Shown: positions 7,307 through 16,084, counted from the first letter of the stretch. The stretch is 43,987 bases of DNA from Candidatus Muiribacteriota bacterium (GCA_030633305.1 DAOVTB010000014.1:1-43987), one strand, 5' to 3'. Notes: generated from the sequence alone by a model not told the origin. Made by a program: numbers and translations.

Positions 7307-8362
7307 TCATTTGTTCTTTTTATTTGAATAGATACTGCGGCCTAAGATCGCAGTATGACGTGTAATCCTGTTTTTTCTTTTTCCTTTGTGCCTTAGCGCC
7401 TTTGTGAGACTAATTCTTTTTTTCTTTTCTCCAATTTTTTCTCTGTGTCCACTATGGTTCAATCTTTTCTTTTGTATTTTTTTAAGCTTATTGCGATAAA
7501 TAAAGAGATCTTCAGCAAAGGATTTTTTATTTAATCTGAAATCAAAATCCAAACTTGTGATTTTCAGAGCATTTTTTCTTTTGTATCCTTTATCTCTGGA
7601 ATTACACTGAATTATTTTTGCAGCATTGGTTGTAAAAGAATATTGGCTAATATCTGTGCTACCATGATGTGGCCAGATTAAAAAATCTATTTTAAGATTG
7701 GCAGAATAGTATTTGTTGAATGCAAATATTCCATTTTCTTCGATATCTCCAGGAATTAGAATGGAAGTTTTATTATTTTCAGAATTTCTATTACAAATCA
7801 ACTGGCTACAAAGAGAAGAATCATTTTCGTCTGAAGAATCATTTATATGTCGTGTCAAAAACTTTACATGGAAGGATTTATCAATAGAAATTTCATGATC
7901 TGACTGAATGAATATTGGTTTTGTCAGATGTTTCAAAAAGGAATTTTTCAATTTTGATGAAAAAGATTTGCTTGTGGAATAATAAACGGATTGAATATCT
8001 AAATATTTACTGAGTTTAAAGAAACCATTCAAATGATCTGAATGCATATGTGAGATAACAATAAATTTTAATTTTGAAATATTTTTCCTGAATAATTCCC
8101 TCAGGATTTTATCAGCCAGATATGAGTCATATTTCATAGAGCCACAATCAAATAAAATTGAAAAATTTTTGTAAATAGTCATTATGCAGCTGCCGTGTCC
8201 AACTGAAAAAACTTTAATTTTCGGATCACTGCTGTTAAAAGCTGAGAAAAAGAAGACCATTAAAATAAATGCACTGCTATATGCTCGAAATGAAAGATCA
8301 TAATCTCGTGATTGACTCAAATTATTTTCGCACTTTTTGTTTTCCATTATGTTAATTTCCAT
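7307..8362 (-). CDS. ComEC-type metallo-beta-lactamase domain protein
   Basis: 351 residues. One membrane segment at ~28-43 (SSAFILMVFFFSAF), then a metallo-beta-lactamase domain: VFSVGHGSCIM, HMHSDH (H105/H107/D109/H110), the metal-ligand aspartate in PGDIEENG (~206) and WPHHGS (~230). The VGHG start and HHGS end are typical of the C-terminal nuclease-like domain of ComEC, here split from the membrane part encoded just upstream. It probably degrades or processes the non-transported strand during DNA uptake. Residues ~300-351 are a basic tail read through repeat families C and G and look recruited rather than ancestral. Start is either M1 or M6; neither has a strong RBS. Confidence 0.8.
   Translation of the reverse strand: MEINIMENKKCENNLSQSRDYDLSFRAYSSAFILMVFFFSAFNSSDPKIKVFSVGHGSCIMTIYKNFSILFDCGSMKYDSYLADKILRELFRKNISKLKFIVISHMHSDHLNGFFKLSKYLDIQSVYYSTSKSFSSKLKNSFLKHLTKPIFIQSDHEISIDKSFHVKFLTRHINDSSDENDSSLCSQLICNRNSENNKTSILIPGDIEENGIFAFNKYYSANLKIDFLIWPHHGSTDISQYSFTTNAAKIIQCNSRDKGYKRKNALKITSLDFDFRLNKKSFAEDLFIYRNKLKKIQKKRLNHSGHREKIGEKKKRISLTKALRHKGKRKNRITRHTAILGRSIYSNKKNK
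7332..7410. repeat. Family G palindrome (G2) and family C repeat (C1), overlapping a gene end
   Basis: ATACTGCG/CGCAGTAT (7332-7339 and 7349-7356) followed by ATGACG is copy G2. TTTGTGCCTTAGCGCCTTTG (within 7384-7410) is the reverse-complement orientation of family C. Both lie inside the 3' end of the metallo-beta-lactamase gene and are translated. Confidence 0.75.
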
Positions 8363-8387
8363 CTTTCTGTTTTTACAATTTAAATAG

Positions 8388-8553
8388 ATACTGCGACCTA
8401 AGATCGCAGTATGACAACGTAGTTATGTTTTCTTGTTTTTTATATTACCTTCATGTTCTTCATGCCCTTCATGGTAAAATTTTGTATCTTCTTAGTGCCT
8501 TTGTGTGATTTACTCTTTTTTCTCTGCGTTCTTAGCGTTCTCTGCGCGAGATC
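8388..8553. repeat. Composite array of four repeat families (G-B-C-A)
   Basis: In order: G3 (ATACTGCGA/TCGCAGTAT, 8388-8412), B4 (ACCTTCATGTTCTTCATGCC..., 8444-8479), C2 (CTTAGTGCCTTTGTGTGATT, 8490-8512) and A4 (CTCTGCGTTCTTAGCGTTCT..., 8520-8553). The array fills the gap between the ComEC membrane gene and the metallo-beta-lactamase gene, with nothing else recognisable there. Confidence 0.8.
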
Positions 8554-8565
8554 TTAGTTATTTTT

Positions 8566-9921
8566 TTATTGAAATTCATTATTTTTATAAAGCTCCGAAA
8601 GAAGAAAAATCCCATTAAATAAAATAAGAAAGAATTTACAGTATTCTGAATCAATACTGAAATTGAAATGTTGAAAAAAAGTGAAAAGATCAAGAAAGTC
8701 AGTAAATAAACCTATTAAAAGGTTTATTACTGGAACTGAAATAAAACTCAGCCATAATGGTAACAAAGTAAAAGCCAGGCAACAGATAAAAATTATTGAA
8801 AAAATGGGTATTATTATTGGATTTAGTATAATAGCAGAGAAAAATATGGTTTTTCCAAGAAGAAGTGTCAGCCCTGAAGAAAAAACAAAAATCGTCAATG
8901 AAATTCTGAAAAAAGAATTCCATTTATTCTTAGTTGGAAAACATTTTAAAAGGGCGAATGTTGCTGTAAAAGAGAAAAGTGTTGAATATGATAAAAGTTT
9001 TTCAGGAGCAAATAGACTTATCATTATCATTGAAAAATACAGGAATCTATATCCGTAATATTTTCTTTTATTATTCTGTGCGATTAAAAAACAGCTTAGC
9101 ATGATAAAACTTCTGAAAGCTGATGGTCTGAAATTCAGAAGATATAAATAAATTAATGGAATTAACAGAGTTATTGCTAAAGATTGTATTTTAATACCTC
9201 TTATGAAAAGAAACAGGATTGAAAAATGTAGTCCGGATATGGCCAAAAGATGAGAAAGGCCAAGTGATTTGATGATTAAAGATAATTGACCCGGAGGATG
9301 TATTGCAGTTCCACTGATAATTTTTTCATAGAAATGTCTGTATTGTTCATTTAATAATGATGTCTTTTTAGATATCCATTTACGGAAAATATTTTGAAAA
9401 TCAGAGACTGGAATTTTTTTATCAAATATTAGAGACATATTTTTTATCAAAACACTGTTTTGATTGATGTTTACAGCTTGTGAAGATTTAGGAAGAATAT
9501 AATAATACGATGATTTAAAAAGGGGAGTTTTACTGCAGAAATAAATTGGAATTTTCAAATGATAAAGTTTGTTTTTTGAATTGATTAGCTTCGCTTCAGA
9601 TATCTTATACAGTCTATAAAATTTATTTTTATAGACTAGATCTGGAACTCCATAAAACTGGAAATATTTTCCTGTTGAATTCAGTTTATTTAAATCTGTG
9701 ATAGATATAAAAGAAGTTACGCTGAAAGAACCAATTAAAATTCCACATAAAATTGTCATAATGGATGATAATAATGCTATTTGATGGCCTTTTTTCATAG
9801 AAAAAGAATTTATATAAAAGAATGTTAAAAGAATAATCGATGTAGAAATAAGGATATATGAAAATGATATAAACTTTCCTATTAATAACCCCAACAGTAG
9901 CAGAAAAAATGTTTTTTTCAA
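8566..9921 (-). CDS. comEC: ComEC/Rec2 membrane channel, without the metallo-beta-lactamase domain
   Basis: 451 residues, many hydrophobic segments. The N-terminal ~45 residues hold 1-2 membrane helices, residues ~90-170 match the position of the periplasmic OB-like domain, and the Competence domain begins at ~205 with HPPGQLSLIIKSLGLSHLLAISGLHFS; LAISGLH is a ComEC hallmark. NFRPSAFRSFIMLSCFLIAQ also fits. It should form the cytoplasmic-membrane channel for single-stranded DNA. Full ComEC is usually ~700-800 residues including a C-terminal metallo-beta-lactamase domain, which here is a separate downstream gene. The start is a TTG directly abutting the comEA stop. The stop is followed at once by a family A repeat. 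Confidence 0.85.
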   Translation of the reverse strand: MKKTFFLLLLGLLIGKFISFSYILISTSIILLTFFYINSFSMKKGHQIALLSSIMTILCGILIGSFSVTSFISITDLNKLNSTGKYFQFYGVPDLVYKNKFYRLYKISEAKLINSKNKLYHLKIPIYFCSKTPLFKSSYYYILPKSSQAVNINQNSVLIKNMSLIFDKKIPVSDFQNIFRKWISKKTSLLNEQYRHFYEKIISGTAIHPPGQLSLIIKSLGLSHLLAISGLHFSILFLFIRGIKIQSLAITLLIPLIYLYLLNFRPSAFRSFIMLSCFLIAQNNKRKYYGYRFLYFSMIMISLFAPEKLLSYSTLFSFTATFALLKCFPTKNKWNSFFRISLTIFVFSSGLTLLLGKTIFFSAIILNPIIIPIFSIIFICCLAFTLLPLWLSFISVPVINLLIGLFTDFLDLFTFFQHFNFSIDSEYCKFFLILFNGIFLLSELYKNNEFQ

Positions 9922-10383
9922 TTATTCTTCCCATCTTCTATTTTTATTCTTCCCTATTCTCTGCGTCTTTGCGCCTCTGCGCGATATTTTCTTTTTTTCT
10001 TTGTCTTTTAAAATGATAAATGGTCGAATTTTTTTGATAATTTTTTTACCAATTCCCTTAATACGAGCTAGCTCTGATATTGATGTGAAATTTCCATTAA
10101 CCTTTCTGAAGAAAATAATATTTTTTGCCCTTACTTTTCCAATTGAGGGCAGTGTTATCAGTTCAATAAGAGTAGCTTTATTGATGTTCACTATTTTTAT
10201 TATTTTAGATTTTTTCTCTTTTCTAAATTTTTTATGAGCTTGGAGGATTTCCATATATTTAATTTTTGCAGATGCCCTTCCGCTTAAAGCAAAGCAATTT
10301 TGAGAAAAGCCTACAGTGCTTTTTATGGCAACTAGAATTAGGATAAAGAAAATAAATTTTAATTTTAATTTTTCTTCGATCAT
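9922..10383 (-). CDS. ComEA-like helix-hairpin-helix DNA-binding protein
   Basis: 153 residues from the ATG at 10383, chosen because AGAGGTG lies 6 bases upstream; the longer ORF-track start has no RBS. It has an N-terminal membrane anchor or signal (KLKFIFFILILVAIKSTVGF), then a double HhH at ~residues 70-127: INKATLIELITLPSIGKVRA and FTSISELARIKGIGKKIIKK. In ComEA this binds incoming double-stranded DNA outside the membrane and hands it to ComEC. The last ~22 residues (ISRRGAKTQRIGKNKNRR) are encoded by a family A repeat. comEC starts immediately after the stop codon. Confidence 0.85.
   Translation of the reverse strand: MIEEKLKLKFIFFILILVAIKSTVGFSQNCFALSGRASAKIKYMEILQAHKKFRKEKKSKIIKIVNINKATLIELITLPSIGKVRAKNIIFFRKVNGNFTSISELARIKGIGKKIIKKIRPFIILKDKEKKKISRRGAKTQRIGKNKNRRWEE
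9958..9988. repeat. Family A repeat (A5) at the 3' end of the comEA-like gene
   Basis: TCTGCGTCTTTGCGCCTCTG followed by CGCGATATTT, a clear family A core. It is read in reverse as part of the ComEA-like C-terminal tail. Confidence 0.7.
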
Positions 10384-10538
10384 GAATTTCACCTCTTGAA
10401 GTGTTTCCATGGGATATTGAAATGATCGTGCCAATTCGAAAGCAGTTGATTGGAAAGGGATTTAATAAAAATGGAATTGCAAAGTATTCCATTTTGAATC
10501 ACTGGTGTTTCAATTTGATACAAAAAAGAAATAAAGAA

Positions 10539-10724
10539 TTCACCATGAAGGACATGAAGGACATGAAGATCATGAAGTTGAAAGATAAAGAGGGAATTAA
10601 ATTAAGCACAAAATTTGAGTTTAATTTTTTAAAATTAAATAGAATTTTAGATTAAAATTTGAAGTATGTAGACATAAATGTGAGATTAGTTTTCTTCATG
10701 CCCTTCATGTACTTCATGGTAAAA
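10539..10724. repeat. Inverted pair of family B repeats (B5, B6) in a 427-bp gap
   Basis: B5 (10539-10577) is a 9-base tandem: CACCATGAAGGACATGAAGG followed by two more units. B6 (10694-10724, TTCATGCCCTTCATGTACTT...) is in the opposite orientation, so they can pair around a ~115-base AT-rich loop. The 10384-10810 gap also has a small hairpin (AATGGAAT/ATTCCATT near 10473-10493) and the promoter below. The 84-aa ORF in the track here is read through B5 and is not credible as a gene. Confidence 0.7.
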
Positions 10725-10755
10725 TGTTTTTTATTATGGGATTCAATTGCATAGT

Positions 10756-10784
10756 TTGACAGGTGTGCGTCAATTTGATAATAT
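10756..10784 (+). promoter_or_regulatory. Strong sigma-70-type promoter for the giant secreted protein
   Basis: TTGACA, exactly 17 bases, then TAATAT, ending 26 bases before the ATG at 10811. TTTGAC and GTCAAT around the -35 and spacer form an inverted repeat (10755-10760 and 10769-10774) that could be an operator, which is speculative. Confidence 0.6.
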
Positions 10785-10810
10785 GAAAAAAAACTAAAAT
10801 TCCGATATTA

Positions 10811-12757
10811 ATGAAAAATATTATATATATATTAATTACAGTACTTGCCATCTTTTTGCTTGGATTACCAGGCGAATTGCACTCCTATCCTACGGGGATT
10901 GACTTTTTACAGGTTGCAACAACTCTTAAAACATTATCTTCACCAGATGTATTTAAGGATCTGAAAAGTCTTGCAAATGATAATACACTGTTTATGTTTT
11001 CAAATTATGAATCTAATGCTGTTTTGATTTCTTCGCATGATGGAGGAACTTCAATAAGCAAGGAACAGATTCTTACGTCAACATATAGTTCGCTTACTGC
11101 AGAAGTGCAGAATTTTGATTCTGCGATTCTGGATAATTCTCTGACTTTCATGTGGATAGGACAGAATAATCTTGTAAAATATATCAGTTCCAGCGATGAA
11201 GGCTCTTCCTGGAGTCCAGAATCTATAATCAGCAATCATACCTTTGAAGTGGGAAGTACATATGCATATGCACCAAAGCTTGAATCATTAAACGGCATTG
11301 TATATTCCTTCTGGTTTTCATCTGATGACAGCCAGACTCAGGAAGCAATGACTGGCGAAACGATCGTAGGAAATATACTTATCAAATATAATAGAACTTT
11401 ATCTGGTATATCTGATTTCACTCAGGAAAGCAGTCTGGTTACAACAACTCCTCCAAAAGATCTCTCGGGAAATATTGTATTAAGAGAATTTTCAGTAGTT
11501 TCATCAATCACACGTCTAATGTGTTATTATCTTGATTCTTCATCTGGAAAGAACGAGATCTGGATGAGTAGATTTTCAAGACTTACATCCAGCAATAATG
11601 CATTGACTACGGAAATGACAAAAAGAATCACACTTACAACATCAAATGTTGATAATGTAAAAGCTGTTTCTCATGCTAACCTGATACATGTGTTTTATAC
11701 ATTACCTTCAAGTGGTGGAAACTATGATCTCTGGTATAAAAAGAGTCTTGATATGAATGGAGATGCATATGAAACAGACCGAAAGTTGGCTTCCGGGATC
11801 AAGGATTTTGAAATTTCACCTGTTAAGGAAAATTTATATGTCATAGTAATTGATGGTTTAGATAAGATGAATATCAGTGTTACGACTGATTCAGGTAATT
11901 CATTTTCTTCTTTTTACTCACTTGTGGTTTCATCTGATGAAGCGCCCCATATTCATGAAAACAGATTTGGTTTCATGATCCCACATCTTTCGCTTGATGA
12001 TAATGATGTTATGATATTAAAAGGAAATGCTGATAATGATGGTCCAACAGTCAACAAAGTAGCATTAACTGATAGCGATGAACTGAAAATTATTTTTGAC
12101 GATGATCTTGATAGTGATTATTTTCAACAGTCCAGTGATTTTAATATCAATAATGGTTATATAAGAGTTTTCTCGAAAGATATGACTAGTGCAACAGTCA
12201 CATTGGATATTGATCCAATTACTGAAAACAGTCAGAATTTGTTAAAAGTAACGAATGTTAAAGATAATGCCTTGAATGAGACTGCTTTGCTGGAGAATAA
12301 TTTCAATGGACCAGTCAGCTATCCTGTTACAGCTTATTATGGTACAAAGGAAACTCTTTCTTCTAGTATTTATACTAATAATTTTCCATCTGAAGCGTTA
12401 TACGCTCAGACAACTTATTTGTTCTACAATGAATCAGTTCAGCTTGGTACTACTGGGAATCTTGCAATGATTACTACAAGTGATAATGGAAGTAATTTCT
12501 CTACCAAGACAAACTTGACTGCGGCTAATCTTTATACATATAATTCTCCGTTATTTGGAGAGTTTTCAAAAAGTTCACCAGTAATAAAAGATGGAAAGAT
12601 ATATTTCATCTATGTTGAAGATACTACATATGATGTAATACTTGGTAAATTTGATCTTTCAGGTACACTGGAGACAACAGTTCCGATTGCCTCAGCCGAT
12701 GCATTCTATTTTCTACCAGAAATATCTGTTTCAAAAAATTATATTCATTGTTTATAA
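10811..12757 (+). CDS. Giant secreted Asp-box/Ig-like protein, N-terminal part (before in-frame stop)
   Basis: 648 residues up to a TAA. Signal peptide MKNIIYILITVLAIFLLGLP with no lipobox cysteine. Asp-box-like turns of sialidase-type propellers recur: SHDGGTSI (~74), SSDEGSSW (~128), TTDSGNSF (~358) and TTSDNGSNF (~555). Residues ~410-495 resemble an SbsA/Big_5 Ig-like domain (DELKIIFDDDLDSDYF ... LLKVTNVKDNALNET). The protein is probably exported to the surface or medium. Sialidase catalytic residues cannot be identified, so no enzymatic function is claimed. The reading frame continues open past the stop into the next entry, so this is most likely the front of one broken gene. Confidence 0.65.
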   Translation: MKNIIYILITVLAIFLLGLPGELHSYPTGIDFLQVATTLKTLSSPDVFKDLKSLANDNTLFMFSNYESNAVLISSHDGGTSISKEQILTSTYSSLTAEVQNFDSAILDNSLTFMWIGQNNLVKYISSSDEGSSWSPESIISNHTFEVGSTYAYAPKLESLNGIVYSFWFSSDDSQTQEAMTGETIVGNILIKYNRTLSGISDFTQESSLVTTTPPKDLSGNIVLREFSVVSSITRLMCYYLDSSSGKNEIWMSRFSRLTSSNNALTTEMTKRITLTTSNVDNVKAVSHANLIHVFYTLPSSGGNYDLWYKKSLDMNGDAYETDRKLASGIKDFEISPVKENLYVIVIDGLDKMNISVTTDSGNSFSSFYSLVVSSDEAPHIHENRFGFMIPHLSLDDNDVMILKGNADNDGPTVNKVALTDSDELKIIFDDDLDSDYFQQSSDFNINNGYIRVFSKDMTSATVTLDIDPITENSQNLLKVTNVKDNALNETALLENNFNGPVSYPVTAYYGTKETLSSSIYTNNFPSEALYAQTTYLFYNESVQLGTTGNLAMITTSDNGSNFSTKTNLTAANLYTYNSPLFGEFSKSSPVIKDGKIYFIYVEDTTYDVILGKFDLSGTLETTVPIASADAFYFLPEISVSKNYIHCL

Positions 12758-12838
12758 AGCAGCGTTGACTCTATTGATAATCCAACAGTTTTTAAGCTAT
12801 ATTACAGAAGTGTAGCCCTGAGTGATAATTCTCTTAGT

Positions 12839-15800
12839 GTGGAAAAAACAGTTTATAGTTCCACTTCTTCGAGTATAAATATACCAGTGTTTGCTGATAT
12901 TGCATCTGATGATACCTATGTTTATATTGTATACAGCAAATTTAATGATAATAATACAGACTTGAAAGTAAGTTCTGTCGATACTTCAACGCTTAATATG
13001 ATAAGGGGTTCTAATGAGGGAATTACCTGGAGCTCTCCAACTGGTTTTACGGCTCCGCAATATACATCCATACATCCATGGCTGAGTATAAATGGAACTG
13101 AAGTAACTTTAAGCTTTATAGATTGTGATGACTTTTTGAATGGAAATATTTATAGATATATTTCTACAGATTCTGGATTAAATTTCTCAACAGCTCCAGA
13201 TATGGTTACCCCGATTTTTTATTCGAGACTTATAGAAAAACAGAATCGCCTGTATTCTGTAAAAGTTTTGAATAGTAAAACATATTATTCTTTTACAGAC
13301 AGTCGGGGAAACGGGACCGTTAATGTTTATTTCAATGATCCATCACAGACTATGGGGATAATATACAAGTTGAATTCATCCTATCAGATAAATTTTTCAC
13401 CATCTTCTGGTCAATTTTCTGATAACAACGGATTCCTGTTGACTTCATCTAAGAATACTTTCGATGATAAGGGAACTGTATGTATCTATTTTCAGGACAA
13501 GGTTGCTCCCAATTATACAGGATATTCGATTGTAAATGCCAATACACTCAGACTTGATTTTTCAGAGGAGCTTGATTCAACTACAGGTACTGCTATAGGA
13601 AATTATACCTTAAATCCAGATTTGACAGTTACAGGTGCTGTTCTTACTTTAGAGAGTCAAAGTGTTACTTTGACAGTTACTCCTGCAATGAACACAAATT
13701 CAACATATAATCTAAAGATCGAGAATGTAAAAGATAAATCGTTGAATGTTATAACAACAGTAGAAACAAATATACAGACTCCATCAGATTTCAGTTCGCA
13801 GATGGTAAGCGGGCTTTCAGGATGGATTTCTGAATATAGGCTGACGTTTGATTCTGGAAATTCCAATCCTTCAACATCAATTATAAATCAGTATCTGATG
13901 CTTTCTTTTACCAAAAACTCAAATAGTGTGAACAGAATCTTTACAAAAAAGTATTCTCTTATAGACAAGATATGGGAAAGTTCCATGAGCCTGACGCCTC
14001 AGATGAGCTATTCACAAAAGTCTCAATCCTCATCCTCCGGAAGTTTTGGAGCAGTTGTTTTTGAGGGAAAAAATTCAAGTAGTACACCACAGCATTATTT
14101 TTCAATCACCGACAATCAAGCACTGTCATTTTCTTCACCTTATTCACTTGCTGAAGTTGGAGAGTCTCATGTCCAATATTTTTCCAGTAAGATGTATTCA
14201 GCATATTCGAAAATCGAAGTTGATAAGTATAATATCTTTTTCAGGATATTTAGTAATTATGGCACTGTTCCTGAAACTGAGTATCAGGTGAATTCACAGT
14301 CCCTTTATCATTCATATAATCCGAAAATACTATGTTATAATAGCAATGTTCATATTGTCTGGGAAGAAGGGGCTGCTAAACAATCGATTTATTATTCCAG
14401 TTCTGCTGACAGTACAATCTCATTTTCATCAGCGTCTGCAATGACATCAATGAGTTTTGATCACAGTGAACCAGAAATAATTGAACTGGGAGATAGATTA
14501 TTCCTGTTTTATCTCAGGAAAACCAGTGTAAGTACAAATGAATTGTATGTAAGGATTTCTGAAGATGATGGCTTGAACTGGAATGTTGAAAGTAAAGTTG
14601 ATATTGCAGTTGCAAATATAGTTTCATATGAAGTCATTGGTGATGAAATTTCCGATCGGATTCAACTTGTTTATTCTGGATTGAAATCAGGAGAGAGTAA
14701 TAACCACATTTTTTATAAATATTCACCAAATGCAGTCAACTGGTCTGTTGATGCTCAGATGAGCAGTTCAAACAGCGATTCAAAAAATCCTGTTCTTGCA
14801 GTAAGCAATGGAAAACTCTATTTGTTCTATGATGATGACCGTAATGGAAGCAGAGAAATATATTATCGTACGAATGATACTGTTGAATTTCTACCTCCAT
14901 CAATTGAGCTTTACACTTTTCCGAATCCGGCAAAAACTGAAGAGATAATATCACTTATTAAAACAGATTCCAATCTTCTGGTTACACCAACGTTGAAAAC
15001 TACAATAGGAACTCAGGAAAGCTCAGTTTCTGTAAGCAAGATTAAATCGGATACTTATATGGGGAATTTTAACATCTCCAATTCTGCTGATACGTTTGTA
15101 AAAGTAACGGCTGTTGCGACAAGTCCCTATAACAATCTGTTAACAGCTGAATCAAATTCTTATATTTCTACGATGCAGCTTCAGGGTAAAGCAATTTCAT
15201 TGAAACACAGGACTTTTGAAATAAAGGGAAACTATTCTGAAAATGGGATGATATTACTTTTTTCAAATAGCGAGAATATAAGTAGGAAAGTAGGTAAATC
15301 TGAAGATAGTATAAGTATTTATCCAGATAATTGTGTTTTGAAAAATACTGAAATTTATTTTGGACCTGTTTCTAATTCTTATTTGGTCAGATTGAGAAAT
15401 GGAGAAGAAGAATTCATCATGTCTCAAAAAGTTGGATGTCCAGAGCTTTCTGGTGGAAAGTATTATATAAAAACCGATGTTGGTAATCCTGTGATAAATG
15501 ATCTAAAAGTCAAATCTGGGATTTTTAGAACCGTAACTGTAAATATCAATGAAAGCGGTAGTGGTATTGATCAGAAAAATTCCAATATTACTGTCAGACA
15601 GGATAAGTTTTATCCTGTATCGAATTCATATGATCATTCAAGTGGTGAAAACTTTTTGAAGTTTAATATTCCAAAATCTGTTCGTGGAGATGGAATTGTA
15701 GAGGTTTTTGATAATGTTGGAAACGTGTCACAGAAACAATACAATTTTAAGGCCGTTGAATCTGCATTACTGCAGTTTTATGTTTATCCAAATCCTGTAA

Positions 15801-16084
15801 CTACAATTAGCGATATTCCTGTTGTTGTTGTTGCAGGAAATGAGATAGTAACTGGAGAAATCAGGATTTATGATGTTCGCGGAGACCTTGTTATTAAATT
15901 TCCACTCGATAATACTGATCTGGAAAGTGAAAATGGAGGAATATATACTTATAAGATTTTATGGCAGGGAACTAATCGGGTTGGACGTAAACTTGCAAAT
16001 GGAACATACCTGATGAAAGCCACATCAAGATTTGTAGATAATAATTCTTCAGAACGAACGTTTAAAATCACGATATTAGAATAA
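12839..16084 (+). CDS. Giant secreted Asp-box/Ig-like protein, C-terminal part with FlgD-like end
   Basis: 1081 residues from the GTG reported in the ORF track, although the frame is open back to 12758 and no RBS precedes the GTG, so this is probably not an independent gene. Asp-box-like motifs include SNEGITW, STDSGLNF and SEDDGLNW. A second SbsA/Big_5-like domain lies at ~225-310 (NTLRLDFSEELDSTTGTAIG ... YNLKIENVKDKSLN). The last ~100 residues are a FlgD-type Ig domain: FYVYPNPVT, GEIRIYDVRGDLV, LWQGTNRVGRKLANGTYLMK. In other bacteria such domains end large exported proteins and may act in sorting or structure. Reinitiation after the stop would give a product without a signal peptide. Confidence 0.6.
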   Translation: MEKTVYSSTSSSINIPVFADIASDDTYVYIVYSKFNDNNTDLKVSSVDTSTLNMIRGSNEGITWSSPTGFTAPQYTSIHPWLSINGTEVTLSFIDCDDFLNGNIYRYISTDSGLNFSTAPDMVTPIFYSRLIEKQNRLYSVKVLNSKTYYSFTDSRGNGTVNVYFNDPSQTMGIIYKLNSSYQINFSPSSGQFSDNNGFLLTSSKNTFDDKGTVCIYFQDKVAPNYTGYSIVNANTLRLDFSEELDSTTGTAIGNYTLNPDLTVTGAVLTLESQSVTLTVTPAMNTNSTYNLKIENVKDKSLNVITTVETNIQTPSDFSSQMVSGLSGWISEYRLTFDSGNSNPSTSIINQYLMLSFTKNSNSVNRIFTKKYSLIDKIWESSMSLTPQMSYSQKSQSSSSGSFGAVVFEGKNSSSTPQHYFSITDNQALSFSSPYSLAEVGESHVQYFSSKMYSAYSKIEVDKYNIFFRIFSNYGTVPETEYQVNSQSLYHSYNPKILCYNSNVHIVWEEGAAKQSIYYSSSADSTISFSSASAMTSMSFDHSEPEIIELGDRLFLFYLRKTSVSTNELYVRISEDDGLNWNVESKVDIAVANIVSYEVIGDEISDRIQLVYSGLKSGESNNHIFYKYSPNAVNWSVDAQMSSSNSDSKNPVLAVSNGKLYLFYDDDRNGSREIYYRTNDTVEFLPPSIELYTFPNPAKTEEIISLIKTDSNLLVTPTLKTTIGTQESSVSVSKIKSDTYMGNFNISNSADTFVKVTAVATSPYNNLLTAESNSYISTMQLQGKAISLKHRTFEIKGNYSENGMILLFSNSENISRKVGKSEDSISIYPDNCVLKNTEIYFGPVSNSYLVRLRNGEEEFIMSQKVGCPELSGGKYYIKTDVGNPVINDLKVKSGIFRTVTVNINESGSGIDQKNSNITVRQDKFYPVSNSYDHSSGENFLKFNIPKSVRGDGIVEVFDNVGNVSQKQYNFKAVESALLQFYVYPNPVTTISDIPVVVVAGNEIVTGEIRIYDVRGDLVIKFPLDNTDLESENGGIYTYKILWQGTNRVGRKLANGTYLMKATSRFVDNNSSERTFKITILE

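Larger units (their letters stand above)
10811..16084 (+). pseudogene. Giant secreted Asp-box/Ig/FlgD-like gene split by a single in-frame TAA
   Basis: The two long ORFs 10811-12757 and 12839-16084 are in the same frame, and the 81 bases between them are open (SSVDSIDNPTVFKLYYRSVA...). The only interruption is TAA at 12755-12757, in the context ATTCATTGTTTATAAAGC. If the stop were a tyrosine codon, the product would be 1757 residues with continuous repeat character. Causes could be a true nonsense mutation, an assembly or sequencing error, or read-through. There is no frameshift and no loss of coding character on either side, so any inactivation is recent. Confidence 0.65.

Noticed and set aside
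8681-9058. 125-aa plus-strand ORF
   Set aside because: It lies wholly antisense to comEC's membrane domain, whose reading is supported by family motifs.
10401-10655. 84-aa ORF on the plus strand
   Set aside because: It is read through the family B repeat (KDMKDMK) and AT-rich flanks, has no good ribosome-binding site, and lies against the comEA promoter region.
12755-12757. Stop-codon reassignment
   Set aside because: TAA ends many other genes in the window normally, so a recoded TAA is very unlikely.
10811-16084. Sialidase enzyme
   Set aside because: Asp-box-like turns are present, but no catalytic arginine triad, nucleophile tyrosine or FRIP motif can be assigned; such turns occur in many non-enzymatic propellers.
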